Assembly (NCBI GenBank): GCA_900114805.1
Contig: FOZN01000002.1
Location: forward strand, 248,001-312,000
DNA length: 64,000 nucleotides
Origin: Agrococcus baldri
GTDB lineage: Bacteria > Actinomycetota > Actinomycetes > Actinomycetales > Microbacteriaceae
Direction: 5' to 3'
In this document: piece after piece, positions 37,753 through 46,486 of the stretch
How the letters are laid out: every line of letters begins with the position of its first letter
Numbering within the stretch: position 1 is the stretch's first letter
Notes under the pieces: model-generated
What the model was told of the DNA's origin: nothing
What the model saw: only the letters and a program-made list of their open reading frames with translations
Databases searched by the model: none
Program-made: the position numbers and the translations under genes

Positions 37753-38234
37753 AGCCCCGTCTCCTCGTGCAGGAAGCGCTCGAGCGCGAGCTGGAAGCCG
37801 TTCTCGCCCATGCGCACGAGCATGACGTGCTGCCGGGTCTCGTCGCCCGACTGCGTCTCCGCGTACGGACGCGTGGCCGCTCCGCGGTCGCTCCACGGCG
37901 TGTCCGCGAGGAAGCCGCCGAGCACCACGTCGAGCTCCCCGCGCTCGAGCGACTCCATCAGCGCCGCCTCGCTGCCGGTCGTCCACGCGATCTCTGCGCC
38001 GAGCTGCCCGGCGAACTCCACGATCAGTTCCGGCTCCGTGCCGGTGGGCTCCTCGCCGCCCTGCAGCTGCACCCAGGGCTCGTGCTCGGTCACTCCCACG
38101 CGCAGCACGCCATCCCTGACGCGATCGAGCGTGCCCTCAGGATCGGCGGGCACCGACGCGCAGCCAGACAGCATGACGACCGACAGCGCCGCCGCCACGA
38201 TCAGCCCACGGATTCGCATCATGCCGCCGACCAT
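37749..38234 (-). CDS. Half-size solute-binding lipoprotein
   Basis: A 161-residue lipoprotein (lipobox VVMLSGCAS) with only the first lobe of a family 3 solute-binding protein: VRDGVLRVGVTEHEPWVQL, LIVEFAGQLGAEIAWTTGSEAALMESLERGELDVVLGGFLADTPW. Full proteins have about 250 residues and two lobes; here the second lobe is reduced to a short tail. No ABC permease or ATPase is nearby. It overlaps the CDF gene, so it may hand metal to, or sense ligand for, that transporter (inference). Start at 38234 is preferred for AGG five bases ahead; ATG at 38222 is also possible. Confidence 0.7.
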   Translation of the reverse strand: MVGGMMRIRGLIVAAALSVVMLSGCASVPADPEGTLDRVRDGVLRVGVTEHEPWVQLQGGEEPTGTEPELIVEFAGQLGAEIAWTTGSEAALMESLERGELDVVLGGFLADTPWSDRGAATRPYAETQSGDETRQHVMLVRMGENGFQLALERFLHEETGL

Positions 38235-38287
38235 AGCCACCTGCCCGGGGAGCTGACTCACAGCGCGCTCCGGCTGGCGCTCGGGGT

Positions 38288-40801
38288 CTACATGCGCCCG
38301 ACGCGCGTGACCTGCACGACCGCCACTCCCGCATCCGCCGACGCCTGGAGGTCGACGGTCGCCCAGATGCGCCAATCGTGGTCGCCGGCCGGATCGGCGA
38401 GGATCTGCTGCGCCTCCCACACCTCGCGCCCCTCGTCGATGACCAGCATGCGCGACGAGCGGGCGTCGGCGCCGGTGCCGATCGTCTCGTGCTCGTCGTA
38501 GTAGGCGTCGAGGGCGTCACCCCACGCATCCGCGCCGAACGCAGGGTCGAGCTCGCCGAGCGCCTCGTGCTTGTCGAGCGCCGCGAGCTGCACGCGGCGG
38601 AAGAGCTCGTTGCGCACGAGCGTGCGGAAGGCGCGCGGGTTCGCCACCACGCTGGGCGGCGGGGGCGGCGCGATGGGCGTCTCGCCGGGCCCGGTGGGGT
38701 GCATGAGCTCCTCCCACTCGTCGAGCAGGCTCGAGTCGACCTGCCGCACGAGCTCGCCCAGCCACTCGATGATGTCGAGCAGATCCTCGCTCTTGGCCTC
38801 CTCCGGCACCGTCTGCCGGATGGCGCGGAAGGCGTCCGAGAGGTAGCGCAGCACCAGCCCCTCCGAGCGCGCGAGCGAGTAGTGCTGCGTGTAGTCGGCG
38901 AAGGTCATCGCCCGCTCCCACATGTCGCGCACCACCGACTTGGGCGAGAGCGCGAAGTCGCCCACCCACGGCTGCGACGAGGCGAAGACCTCGAGCGCGG
39001 CGGTCAGCAGCTCCTCGAGCGGCTTGGGGTGCGTGACCTCCTCGAGCAGCTCCATGCGCTCCTCGTACTCGATGCGCTCGGCCTTCATCGCCGCGACCGC
39101 CTCGCCGCGCGCGAGGAACTGCTGCTGCGACAGGATCGGCCGCGGGTCGTCGAGCGTCGACTCGATCACCGAGACGACGTCGAGCGGATGCGTCGGCTCA
39201 GCCGGGTCGAGCATGTCGATGACCGCGAGAGCAAAGGGTGAGAGCGGCTGGTTGAGCGCGAAGTTGGGCTGCAGGTCGACGGTGAGGCGGATGCGCTGGC
39301 CGCCGGGCATCGACGGGTCCGGCACCTGCTCTACCACGCCGGCGGTGCGGAGGGTGCGGTAGATCGCGAGCGCGCGCCGCTCGAGCGCGAGCTGCGCGCG
39401 GCGCGGCTCGTGCGTGGAGGCGATCAGCTCGCGCATGGTGGTGAAGGCGTCGCCGCCGCGGCCGATGACGTTGAGCAGCATCGAGTGGCTCACCTGCATG
39501 TGCGGCACGAGCGGCTCGGGCTCGGCCTCGATGAGCTTCTCGAACGAGGGCTTGCCCCAGGAGACGAAGCCCTCCGGCGCCTTCTTCCGCACCAGCTTGC
39601 GGCGCTGCTTCGGGTCGTCGCCGGCCTTCGCGAGCATCTTGGCGTTCTCCGCCTCGTGCTCGGGCGCCTGCACCACCACCGTGCCGGCGGTGTCGTAGCC
39701 CGCCCGGCCCGCACGCCCCGCGATCTGGTGGAACTCGCGCGCCGTGAGCTGACGCATCCGCTGCCCGTCGAACTTCGTCAGGCCGGTCAGCAGCACCGTG
39801 CGGATGGGCACGTTGATGCCGACGCCGAGCGTGTCGGTGCCGCAGATGACGCGCAGCAGCCCCTGCTGCGCGAGCTGCTCGACGAGCCGGCGGTACTTCG
39901 GCAGCATGCCCGCGTGGTGCACGCCGATGCCCGAGCGCACCAGGCGCGAGAGCGTCTTGCCGAAGGTGGTGGTGAAGCGGAACTCGCCGATCGCCGTGGC
40001 GATCTCGTCGCGCTGCTCACGGCTGACGATCTTCACCGACGAGAGCGCCTGCGCCCGCTCGAGGGCGGCCGCCTGGGCGAAGTGCACGATGTAGACGGGG
40101 GCGCGCTGGGTGGCCAGCAGCTCCTCGATCGTCTCGTGCACGGGGGTCATCGCGTACTCGTACGACAGCGGAACGGGCCGCTCGACGCCGGTGACGAGCG
40201 CGGTCTCGCGGCCGGTGCGGCGGCTGAGGTCATCGGCGATCGCGGTGGTGTCGCCGAGGGTCGCCGACATGAGGATGAACTGCACATGCGGCAGTGTCAG
40301 CAGCGGCACCTGCCAGGCCCAGCCGCGCTGCGGGTCGCCGTAGAAGTGGAACTCGTCCATCACCACCTGGTGCACGTCGGCCTCGTCGCCGTGGCGCAGG
40401 GCGAGGTTGGCGAGGATCTCGGCGGTGCAGCAGATGATCGGGGCGTCGGGATTGACGGAGGAGTCTCCCGTGACCATGCCGACCTGCTCGGCCCCGAAGG
40501 TCTCCACCAGGGCGAAGAACTTCTCGCTCACCAGGGCCTTGATCGGGGCGGTGTAGAAGGAGCGCCGACCCTGCGCGAGGGCGGCGAAGTGGGCGCCGGT
40601 CGCGACGAGCGACTTGCCGGTGCCGGTGGGGGTCGAGAGGATCACGTTGCTGCCGGTGACGATCTCGAGCAGCGCCTCCTCCTGCGCGGGGTAGAGCGTC
40701 AGCCCGCGCTCGGCCGACCAGGCCTCGAAGGCGTCGAAGGCTCGGTCGGGGTTCCAGGTGCCGGCGTCCCGGAGCTGTGTGGCGTGGTCGAGGAGGCTCA
40801 T
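38288..40801 (-). CDS. DEAD/DEAH-box helicase with DUF3516
   Basis: An 837-residue superfamily 2 helicase of the Ski2-like group with the actinobacterial DUF3516 C-terminus. Motifs: STPTGTGKSLVA (Walker A), VVMDEFHFYGD (DEFH), LMSATLGD, ICGTDTLGVGINVPI and HQIAGRAGRAGYD. The region after residue ~400 (RKKAPEGFVSWGKPSFEKL... to the end) is the DUF3516 part. The role is likely RNA or DNA remodelling; not well studied. ATG at 40801, 72 bases from the divergent SDR gene. Confidence 0.9.
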   Translation of the reverse strand: MSLLDHATQLRDAGTWNPDRAFDAFEAWSAERGLTLYPAQEEALLEIVTGSNVILSTPTGTGKSLVATGAHFAALAQGRRSFYTAPIKALVSEKFFALVETFGAEQVGMVTGDSSVNPDAPIICCTAEILANLALRHGDEADVHQVVMDEFHFYGDPQRGWAWQVPLLTLPHVQFILMSATLGDTTAIADDLSRRTGRETALVTGVERPVPLSYEYAMTPVHETIEELLATQRAPVYIVHFAQAAALERAQALSSVKIVSREQRDEIATAIGEFRFTTTFGKTLSRLVRSGIGVHHAGMLPKYRRLVEQLAQQGLLRVICGTDTLGVGINVPIRTVLLTGLTKFDGQRMRQLTAREFHQIAGRAGRAGYDTAGTVVVQAPEHEAENAKMLAKAGDDPKQRRKLVRKKAPEGFVSWGKPSFEKLIEAEPEPLVPHMQVSHSMLLNVIGRGGDAFTTMRELIASTHEPRRAQLALERRALAIYRTLRTAGVVEQVPDPSMPGGQRIRLTVDLQPNFALNQPLSPFALAVIDMLDPAEPTHPLDVVSVIESTLDDPRPILSQQQFLARGEAVAAMKAERIEYEERMELLEEVTHPKPLEELLTAALEVFASSQPWVGDFALSPKSVVRDMWERAMTFADYTQHYSLARSEGLVLRYLSDAFRAIRQTVPEEAKSEDLLDIIEWLGELVRQVDSSLLDEWEELMHPTGPGETPIAPPPPPSVVANPRAFRTLVRNELFRRVQLAALDKHEALGELDPAFGADAWGDALDAYYDEHETIGTGADARSSRMLVIDEGREVWEAQQILADPAGDHDWRIWATVDLQASADAGVAVVQVTRVGRM

Positions 40802-40861
40802 CGCCTCGAGTCTGTCGCACTTGCGCCGGCGGCGGACGCTCCGCGGCGCGCGTGGGTTCGG

Positions 40862-40867
40862 TAGAAT
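40862..40867 (+). promoter_or_regulatory. Putative -10 box for leaderless SDR gene
   Basis: TAGAAT, close to the TATAAT consensus, five bases before the GTG at 40873. No Shine-Dalgarno sequence and no good -35 box are visible. Confidence 0.5.
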
Positions 40868-40872
40868 CTCCT

Positions 40873-42423
40873 GTGCTCCCCCCTCAATCGGACTCCTCCG
40901 GCGCGCCCGCCGACGTGCCAGCGACGCCCGACGCAGCGGCCGCCGCGGCAGTCGGCGCCGAGCCGACGACGCTCTCGCCAGATGACGTCGAGACGACGCT
41001 GCGGGTGCTCGCGACGCTGCACGAGATGGATCGCGACGACCCGAACTACGTCGCCGTGCGCCAGGCCACCGCGAACATGTTCAAAGAGGTCAAGCTCGCG
41101 AGCCGCAAGGCGAAGCACGCGCGCATCCAGGCGGCCGACCGCGCCGTGATCGCCGCCACCGCCACCGGCGCCCCCGACCGCATCGACGACGAGACGCGCG
41201 GCATCCCGCTGGCGAGCCGCGCATCCGCCCCCACCGCCGGCACGCTGCTGAAGTCGCGGGGCTGCTACATCTGCAAGCAGCAGTACACGCTCGTCGACGC
41301 GTTCTACCACCAGCTCTGCCCCGACTGCGCGCGGCTCAGCCACGCCAAGCGCGACGCCCGCACCGACCTGACCGGCAAGCGCGCGCTGCTCACCGGCGGC
41401 CGCGCGAAGATCGGGATGCACATCGCGCTGCGGCTGCTGCGCGACGGCGCCCACACGACGATCACGACGCGGTTCCCGCGGGATGCGGTGCGCCGCTTCT
41501 CGTCGCTCGAGGACTCGGCCGACTGGCTGCACCGGCTGAAGGTGGTCGGCATCGACCTGCGCGACCCGGCGCAGGTGGTCGGGCTCGCCGAGGACGTCGC
41601 GGCGGCCGGCCCGCTCGACATCCTGATCAACAACGCCGCGCAGACCGTGCGCCGCTCCCCCGGCGCCTACGCGCCGCTCGTCGAGGCCGAGAGCGCGCCC
41701 CTGCCGGAGCTCTCACCGCACGGCGGCCCGATGCCCGAGCTGGTGACCTTCGGGCACACGAACGACGCGCATCCGCTCGCCCTCGCCGCCTCGGTCGCGA
41801 GCCACCCGATCCTCGCGGCCGCCGCGAGCACCGCCGACGAGCTGACCGCGCAGGCGATGGCGGCCGGCAGCAGCTCGCTCGAGCGGCTCGCTGCCGGCAC
41901 CGCCATCGACGCCGGCGGCCTGCTGCCCGACGAGGAGCACATCAACTCCTGGACGCAGCACGTCGACCAGGTCGAGCCGCTCGAGATGCTCGAGGTGCAG
42001 CTGGCGAACATGACGGCGCCGTTCCTGCTGGTGTCGAAGCTGCGGCCGGCGATGGCCGCATCGACCGCGCACCGCAAGTACATCGTGAACGTCTCGGCGA
42101 TGGAAGGTGTCTTCGGCCGCGGCTACAAGGGCCCCGGCCACCCGCACACCAACATGGCGAAGGCCGCGCTCAACATGCTCACCCGCACGAGCGCGCGCGA
42201 GATGTTCGAGCGCGACCGCATCCTCATGACCGCCGTCGACACCGGCTGGATCACCGACGAGCGCCCCCACTTCACGAAGGTGCGCCTCGCCGAGGAGGGG
42301 TTCCACGCCCCGCTCGACCTGGTCGACGGCGCCGCCCGCGTCTACGACCCGATCGTGCGCGGCGAGGCGGGCGAGGATCTCTTCGGCATCTTCCTGAAGG
42401 ACTACGTCAAGGGTGCCTGGTGA
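40873..42423 (+). CDS. Zinc-ribbon-SDR fusion oxidoreductase
   Basis: A 516-residue protein. The N-terminal ~130 residues are Ala-rich and helical (DVETTLRVLATLHEMDRDDPNY, KLASRKAKHARIQAADR). Then RGCYICKQQYTLVDAFYHQLCPDCARL gives CxxC...CxxC, a zinc-ribbon-like pair. An SDR domain follows: KRALLTGGRAKIGMHIALRLLRDGA (cofactor), DILINNAAQTV, VNVSAMEGVFGRGYKGPGHPHTNMAKAALNM. The expected YxxxK is replaced by HTNMAK with Lys kept, so the Tyr may be missing. A ~100-residue insert lies between NNA and the catalytic strand. The GTG start follows a -10 box directly. Confidence 0.8.
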   Translation: MLPPQSDSSGAPADVPATPDAAAAAAVGAEPTTLSPDDVETTLRVLATLHEMDRDDPNYVAVRQATANMFKEVKLASRKAKHARIQAADRAVIAATATGAPDRIDDETRGIPLASRASAPTAGTLLKSRGCYICKQQYTLVDAFYHQLCPDCARLSHAKRDARTDLTGKRALLTGGRAKIGMHIALRLLRDGAHTTITTRFPRDAVRRFSSLEDSADWLHRLKVVGIDLRDPAQVVGLAEDVAAAGPLDILINNAAQTVRRSPGAYAPLVEAESAPLPELSPHGGPMPELVTFGHTNDAHPLALAASVASHPILAAAASTADELTAQAMAAGSSSLERLAAGTAIDAGGLLPDEEHINSWTQHVDQVEPLEMLEVQLANMTAPFLLVSKLRPAMAASTAHRKYIVNVSAMEGVFGRGYKGPGHPHTNMAKAALNMLTRTSAREMFERDRILMTAVDTGWITDERPHFTKVRLAEEGFHAPLDLVDGAARVYDPIVRGEAGEDLFGIFLKDYVKGAW

Positions 42424-42469
42424 GCGCTCCCGCCGGTCGAGGAGCGGCCGCGGGCCGCGGCACTCGGTC

Positions 42470-42694
42470 ATGACCCCTGCGGAGCTGCGCGCGCTGCCGC
42501 TCGGCACACGCCTGGTGGTGCGCTACCGGCTGCACGACGCGGCGCACGGGGCCACCGATGCGCTGGGCGACCTGGTCGCGGTCGATGCGGTCACGTGCAC
42601 GGTCGCCACGCGTCGCGGCGAGGTGGTCATCCCCATCGCCGACATCGTCGCTGCGAAGCAGGTGCCGCCGCCGCCCGCGCCGCGCCCGCGATAG
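42470..42694 (+). CDS. Stand-alone SH3-like domain protein
   Basis: A 74-residue protein, RALPLGTRLVVRYRLHDAAHGATDALGDLVAVDAVTCTVATRRGEVVIPIADIVAAKQVPPPPA. This matches the small barrel domain found at the N-terminus of mycobacterial Rv0428c-type acetyltransferases (LGTRVVVRYR...TDxLGxLV...TRRGxVxVPxxxVVAAKxVPP). Here it ends right after the barrel and no acetyltransferase domain follows. It could be a truncated remnant or an independent small protein. ATG at 42470, GGAG further upstream only, so the start is moderately sure. Confidence 0.6.
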   Translation: MTPAELRALPLGTRLVVRYRLHDAAHGATDALGDLVAVDAVTCTVATRRGEVVIPIADIVAAKQVPPPPAPRPR

Positions 42695-42773
42695 CACCGC
42701 GCGTCGTGCGCCTCCCAGCCAGCGGCGTTAGTGTGCGGCACGCAGAAAGTCTCGCGAGCAAGGAGCGCACGCC

Positions 42774-43310
42774 ATGGAATCGAATGCCACCCCGAGCGTC
42801 CCCCGTCGCTCCGACGCCAACGGCGACGACGACATGGTCATCGACTACGGCGCCGGAGCCGACCGCACTCCGCAGGACGACCGCGCAGCGGCCGCGCCCA
42901 CGCACCGTGCCGACCGGGTGAGCGATCCAGCGGTCGGCACCACCGCATCCGCCCCCACGACCCGCAGCGACGACACCGCAGGCACGCGCGAGCCCACGCG
43001 CGTCACGCTCGACCCCGCGCTCGACGCGCACCAGCGGCAGGGCATCACCGGCGGCACCTGGATCGCGCTCATCCTCGGCGCGCTCATCCTCATCCTGCTG
43101 CTGATCTTCATCCTGCAGAACAACGTGGCGGCGAGCTTCGCCTACTTCGGCTGGGAGTTCAGCCTGCCGCTGGGCATCGCGATGCTGTTCGCGGCGATCG
43201 CCGGCGTGCTGATCACGGCGCTGCTGGGCTCGGTGCGCATGTTCCGGCTGAGCCGCCGCGTGCGCCGGCTCGAGAAGGAGCGGGCGGAGATCAAGCGCGC
43301 CCTGCGCTGA
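42774..43310 (+). CDS. LapA-domain membrane protein
   Basis: A 178-residue protein with a disordered, charged N-terminus (1-95), then two membrane segments (TWIALILGALILILLLIFILQNN and LPLGIAMLFAAIAGVLITALLG) separated by VAASFAYFGWEF, and a basic C-terminus RMFRLSRRVRRLEKERAEIKRALR. This is the LapA/DUF1049 layout (QNN...F.....PL). LapA proteins are linked to envelope assembly in proteobacteria; the role in actinobacteria is unknown. AAGGAG lies seven bases before the ATG. Confidence 0.83.
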   Translation: MESNATPSVPRRSDANGDDDMVIDYGAGADRTPQDDRAAAAPTHRADRVSDPAVGTTASAPTTRSDDTAGTREPTRVTLDPALDAHQRQGITGGTWIALILGALILILLLIFILQNNVAASFAYFGWEFSLPLGIAMLFAAIAGVLITALLGSVRMFRLSRRVRRLEKERAEIKRALR

Positions 43311-43356
43311 CGATCGCCCCTGGAGGACGGCGGCGCCCGGTGCTTGGCTGGCCTGC

Positions 43357-44157
43357 GTGCAGCACGTGACATCAGCAGACGGCACGGCCATCACCGTGCA
43401 CCGCAGCGGGCGCGGCACGCCCGTCGTGATCGTGGGCGGCGCCTTCTCGACGGCGGCCGACGCATCCGCGCTCTCCGAGGCGCTGATCGCGCAGGGCTTC
43501 GAGGCGGTCGCCTTCGACCGTCGCGCGCGCGGCGACAGCGGCGACACGAAGCCCTATGCCCCCGAGCGCGAGGCCGAGGATGTCGCGGCGGTGGTCGAGG
43601 CGGTCGGCGGCAGCGCGATCCTGCTCGGGCACTCCTCCGGCGCGATGGTGGCGCTGCTGGCGGCCGCTCACACGGCGAATCGACCGGAGGCGGGCACCGC
43701 GATCGTGCACCTGTTCCTGTCGGAGCCGCCGATGCGCTTCGGGCAGGACGAGCCGCCCGCCGACCTGCCCGAGCGGCTGCAGGCGCTCGTCGATGAGGGC
43801 CGCGCAGGCGATGCGGTGACGACGTTCCAGCTGGAGGGCGTCGGCCTGCCGCCGCATATGGTCGAGGGCATCAAGGCCTCGCCGCTGTTCGAGCACCTGA
43901 CGACGCTCGCCCAGTCGACCGTCTACGACGCGACGGTCGCCGCCGCCACCTCGACGCCAAGCGAGGCGCTGCTCTCGCTGGGTGTGCCGACCACCGTGCT
44001 GGTGGGCGCCGAGACGATGCCGGTGCTCGAGCGGGCCGCACCGATGCTGGCCGAGCGGATGCCGTCGGCCACCCTCGTGCGCGTGCCCGAGTCGCGGAAC
44101 CACGCGATCGACCCGCCCGCGACGGCGGCGATCGTCGCGGAGCGCGTGCCGGCCTGA
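43357..44157 (+). CDS. Alpha/beta hydrolase
   Basis: A 266-residue hydrolase. The oxyanion region is VVIVGGAFSTAADA, FDRRARGDSGDT is the usual strand after it, LLGHSSGAMVALL is the nucleophile elbow (Ser), and the catalytic His is in ESRNHAIDPPATA. The acid lies probably at VLVGAET. Esterase, lactonase or similar; substrate unknown. The GTG at 43357 is the first in-frame start and no Shine-Dalgarno sequence is visible. Confidence 0.82.
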   Translation: MQHVTSADGTAITVHRSGRGTPVVIVGGAFSTAADASALSEALIAQGFEAVAFDRRARGDSGDTKPYAPEREAEDVAAVVEAVGGSAILLGHSSGAMVALLAAAHTANRPEAGTAIVHLFLSEPPMRFGQDEPPADLPERLQALVDEGRAGDAVTTFQLEGVGLPPHMVEGIKASPLFEHLTTLAQSTVYDATVAAATSTPSEALLSLGVPTTVLVGAETMPVLERAAPMLAERMPSATLVRVPESRNHAIDPPATAAIVAERVPA

Positions 44158-44233
44158 CCGGTCTCGCGCGCCGAGACCGCCGCGCAGCACCGCCGGATAC
44201 GATCGAGAGCCCGTCTGTCTGGAGGACCCCGCC

Positions 44234-45532
44234 GTGCCCGCTGCCCCGCTCACCCACGCCGAGGATCTCGCCGCGTTCGTCGAGGCATCGCCCTCGAGCT
44301 ACCACGCAGCCGCCGAGGTCGCCCGCCGGCTGCAGGATGCCGGCTTCACGGCACTGGACGAGACGGATGCGTGGCCCGAGGCCCCGGGCAGGTACCTGGT
44401 GGTGCGTGACGGCGCCGTCATCGCCTGGGTCGTGCCGCAGGGCGCGACGGTCACGACGCCCGTGCGGGTCTTCGGCGCGCACAGCGATTCCCCCGGCTTC
44501 AAGCTCAAGCCGCAGCCCACCACCGGTCGGTTCGGGTGGCTGCAGGCGGGCGTCGAGGTCTACGGCGGACCGCTGCTGAACTCCTGGCTCGACCGCGAGC
44601 TGCGGCTCGCCGGCCGGCTGGTGCTCGACGACGGCGCGGTGGTGCTGGCGGCGACGGGGCCGCTGCTGCGGCTGCCGCAGCTGGCGATCCACCTCGACCG
44701 CGAGGCGAACGAGGGCCTGCAGCTCGACAAGCAGACGCAGACGCAGCCCGTCTGGGGTCTTGGCGCACCCGCGTCGGCCGACCTGCTGGCCGAGGTGGCC
44801 GCATCCGCCACCGTCGACGGCGCGCCGGTCGATGCCGGTCGCATCCGAGGCTTCGACCTGGTGGTCGCCGACTCGGCACGCGGCGCCGTCTTCGGCAAGG
44901 ACGACGTCTTCTTCGCTGCCGGCCGGCTCGACGACCTCGCCAGCGTGCACGCCGGCACGGTGGCGCTCGCCGCTGCCGCCGAGGGCTTCAACGCCGAGCA
45001 CATCCCCGTGCTCGCCGTGTTCGACCACGAGGAGATCGGCTCGGCGACCCGCTCGGGCGCGGCCGGCCCGTTCCTCGAGGACGTGCTCGAGCGCATCGGC
45101 CTGGCGCTCGGCGCAGACCGTGCAGAGCGGATGCGTGCGCTCGCGTCGTCGTGGTGCGTCTCGAGCGATGTCGGTCACTCGGTGCACCCGAACTACGCGC
45201 ACAAGCACGACCCGGTCGTGCAGCCGCTGCTGGGCGCGGGCCCGATCCTGAAGATCAACGCCAACCAGCGCTATGCGACCGATGGCGCGGGCGCTGCCGC
45301 GTGGCACGCGTGGTGCGCGCAGGCGGGCGTGCAGAGCCAGTCGTTCGTCTCGAACAACACCGTGCCGTGCGGCTCGACGATCGGCCCGATCACCGCGACC
45401 CGGCTGGGCATCCGCACGGTCGACGTCGGCATACCGATCCTGTCGATGCACTCGGCGCGCGAGCTCGCCGGCGTCAGCGACCTGTTCGACCTGACGCGTG
45501 CCGCGGAGGCCTTTTTCGCTTGCCGCTCCTAG
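44234..45532 (+). CDS. M18-family aspartyl aminopeptidase
   Basis: A 432-residue zinc aminopeptidase that removes N-terminal acidic residues. Metal ligands are visible in FGAHSDSPGFKLKP (His), RLDDLAS (Asp), VFDHEEIGS (Glu pair) and SDVGHSVHPNY, with the terminal DVGIPILSMHSARE (His). Promoter-like TACGAT lies at 44198-44203; GGAGG is eight bases before the GTG start. The last codons differ from the expected end: the gene finishes AAEAFFACRS, while the second, partial copy at 47659-48023 finishes AAEAFFRR, joining the downstream DNA that was probably its native neighbour. The gene is still complete. Confidence 0.92.
   Translation: MPAAPLTHAEDLAAFVEASPSSYHAAAEVARRLQDAGFTALDETDAWPEAPGRYLVVRDGAVIAWVVPQGATVTTPVRVFGAHSDSPGFKLKPQPTTGRFGWLQAGVEVYGGPLLNSWLDRELRLAGRLVLDDGAVVLAATGPLLRLPQLAIHLDREANEGLQLDKQTQTQPVWGLGAPASADLLAEVAASATVDGAPVDAGRIRGFDLVVADSARGAVFGKDDVFFAAGRLDDLASVHAGTVALAAAAEGFNAEHIPVLAVFDHEEIGSATRSGAAGPFLEDVLERIGLALGADRAERMRALASSWCVSSDVGHSVHPNYAHKHDPVVQPLLGAGPILKINANQRYATDGAGAAAWHAWCAQAGVQSQSFVSNNTVPCGSTIGPITATRLGIRTVDVGIPILSMHSARELAGVSDLFDLTRAAEAFFACRS
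45162..45510. repeat. 349-bp direct repeat, left copy
   Basis: Last 349 bases of the shared part of the M18 gene. Identical to 47659-48007 except for one base (T at 45169, C at 47666, a silent GAT/GAC change). A weaker match continues ~15 bases upstream with one indel. It forms the left border of the inserted cassette. Confidence 0.92.
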
Positions 45533-45703
45533 GGTTTCCGACCGTTCCGCGTACAGTCTCGCCGCCCCCTGTGCGGAGCCAACACCGACGGCGTCGCGGT
45601 CGCGAGTTCCATGGACTCGCGGGCGCATAACATCCCTAGAGTGACGTTCCGCTCGAGTCCGCGCCCATATCCGTTGCAGCACACGACACTATCTTTGGTG
45701 CCC

Positions 45704-46462
45704 ATGGCAGGCACGGGCGATGTGCGAATTGTTGGCGGCTCCTATGTGCCCAGGCAGATTGCTCAAGCCCGAAAGGAAAGCGGTTCCGACAGCTGGCTGT
45801 GGGTTGCGCTCATGGCCGAGCCGGAAAATCCATTCGCGCCGAACACAGCAGTGCGAGCCGACCTGATCGTCAACGGATTGGCCTATAAATGCGGGTACCT
45901 CAGTAGCGAGGCGAGCGACGATGTGCGGTCAGCCGTTTACGAAATGCGGCGGCGCGGCTCCGTGCCAGTGTTTCCAGGGAAGATCTGGCGAGGCCAGGAT
46001 CCGACTGCGCTGAGTGTGTACGCCTGGATCGCACCAGGCTGGTGCATCGCCGCCGATCCAACCCGAGGTGCAGCGCGAATCTTTCTTCCGGAACGCGACA
46101 CCGCTGTGACCGCTCAGGTCACCCGGCAACGCCGGGTTGGGCAGTCGCCGGACGGTACACAGGCGCGACTCTTTGAGCTTTCACCCACGACTGGGGACCA
46201 GCGCACGCTCGGTGTCTTTTGCGACGGCGAGGAATGCGGGCGTTTGACGGAGCTCATGTCTGAACGGTTCAGCCCCCACGTGCGTGCTGCCCGTCTGGAC
46301 GGGCGGGCGGCGATGGCATACGGCTCCTGGCGAGTCGACCGGGGGGACAACCCGAAGCTCAGCATTTTGATGCCTTCCTACTCCGTGCTCGATAAGGGGT
46401 GGTCGCCCTGGCTGTACCATAAGCCGAGCGCTATTTGGCGTGAATCCTTGGTTCTCGCGTAG
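45704..46462 (+). CDS. Protein with two HIRAN-like modules
   Basis: About 252 residues; I do not recognise the family with certainty. The first module, WVALMAEPENPFAPNTAVRADLIVNGLAYKCGYLSSEASDDVRSAV..RRGSVPVFPGKIWRG, follows the HIRAN pattern (PEPxNPxDxxAV...G..VGYL...A). A second, shorter module, LGVFCDGEECGRLTELMSERFSPHVRAA..DGRAAMAYGSWRVDRG, repeats the V..DG..CG.L pattern. HIRAN domains occur in DNA-binding remodellers such as HLTF and Rad5 and bind DNA ends. The start is unsure: ATG at 45704 without a Shine-Dalgarno sequence, GTG at 45698, or ATG at 45611 downstream of a TACAGT box (45552-45557). First gene of a two-gene unit; AT-richer than neighbours. Confidence 0.6.
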   Translation: MAGTGDVRIVGGSYVPRQIAQARKESGSDSWLWVALMAEPENPFAPNTAVRADLIVNGLAYKCGYLSSEASDDVRSAVYEMRRRGSVPVFPGKIWRGQDPTALSVYAWIAPGWCIAADPTRGAARIFLPERDTAVTAQVTRQRRVGQSPDGTQARLFELSPTTGDQRTLGVFCDGEECGRLTELMSERFSPHVRAARLDGRAAMAYGSWRVDRGDNPKLSILMPSYSVLDKGWSPWLYHKPSAIWRESLVLA

Positions 46463-46486
46463 CATCCCTTTCCGAACGGAGCTGAA

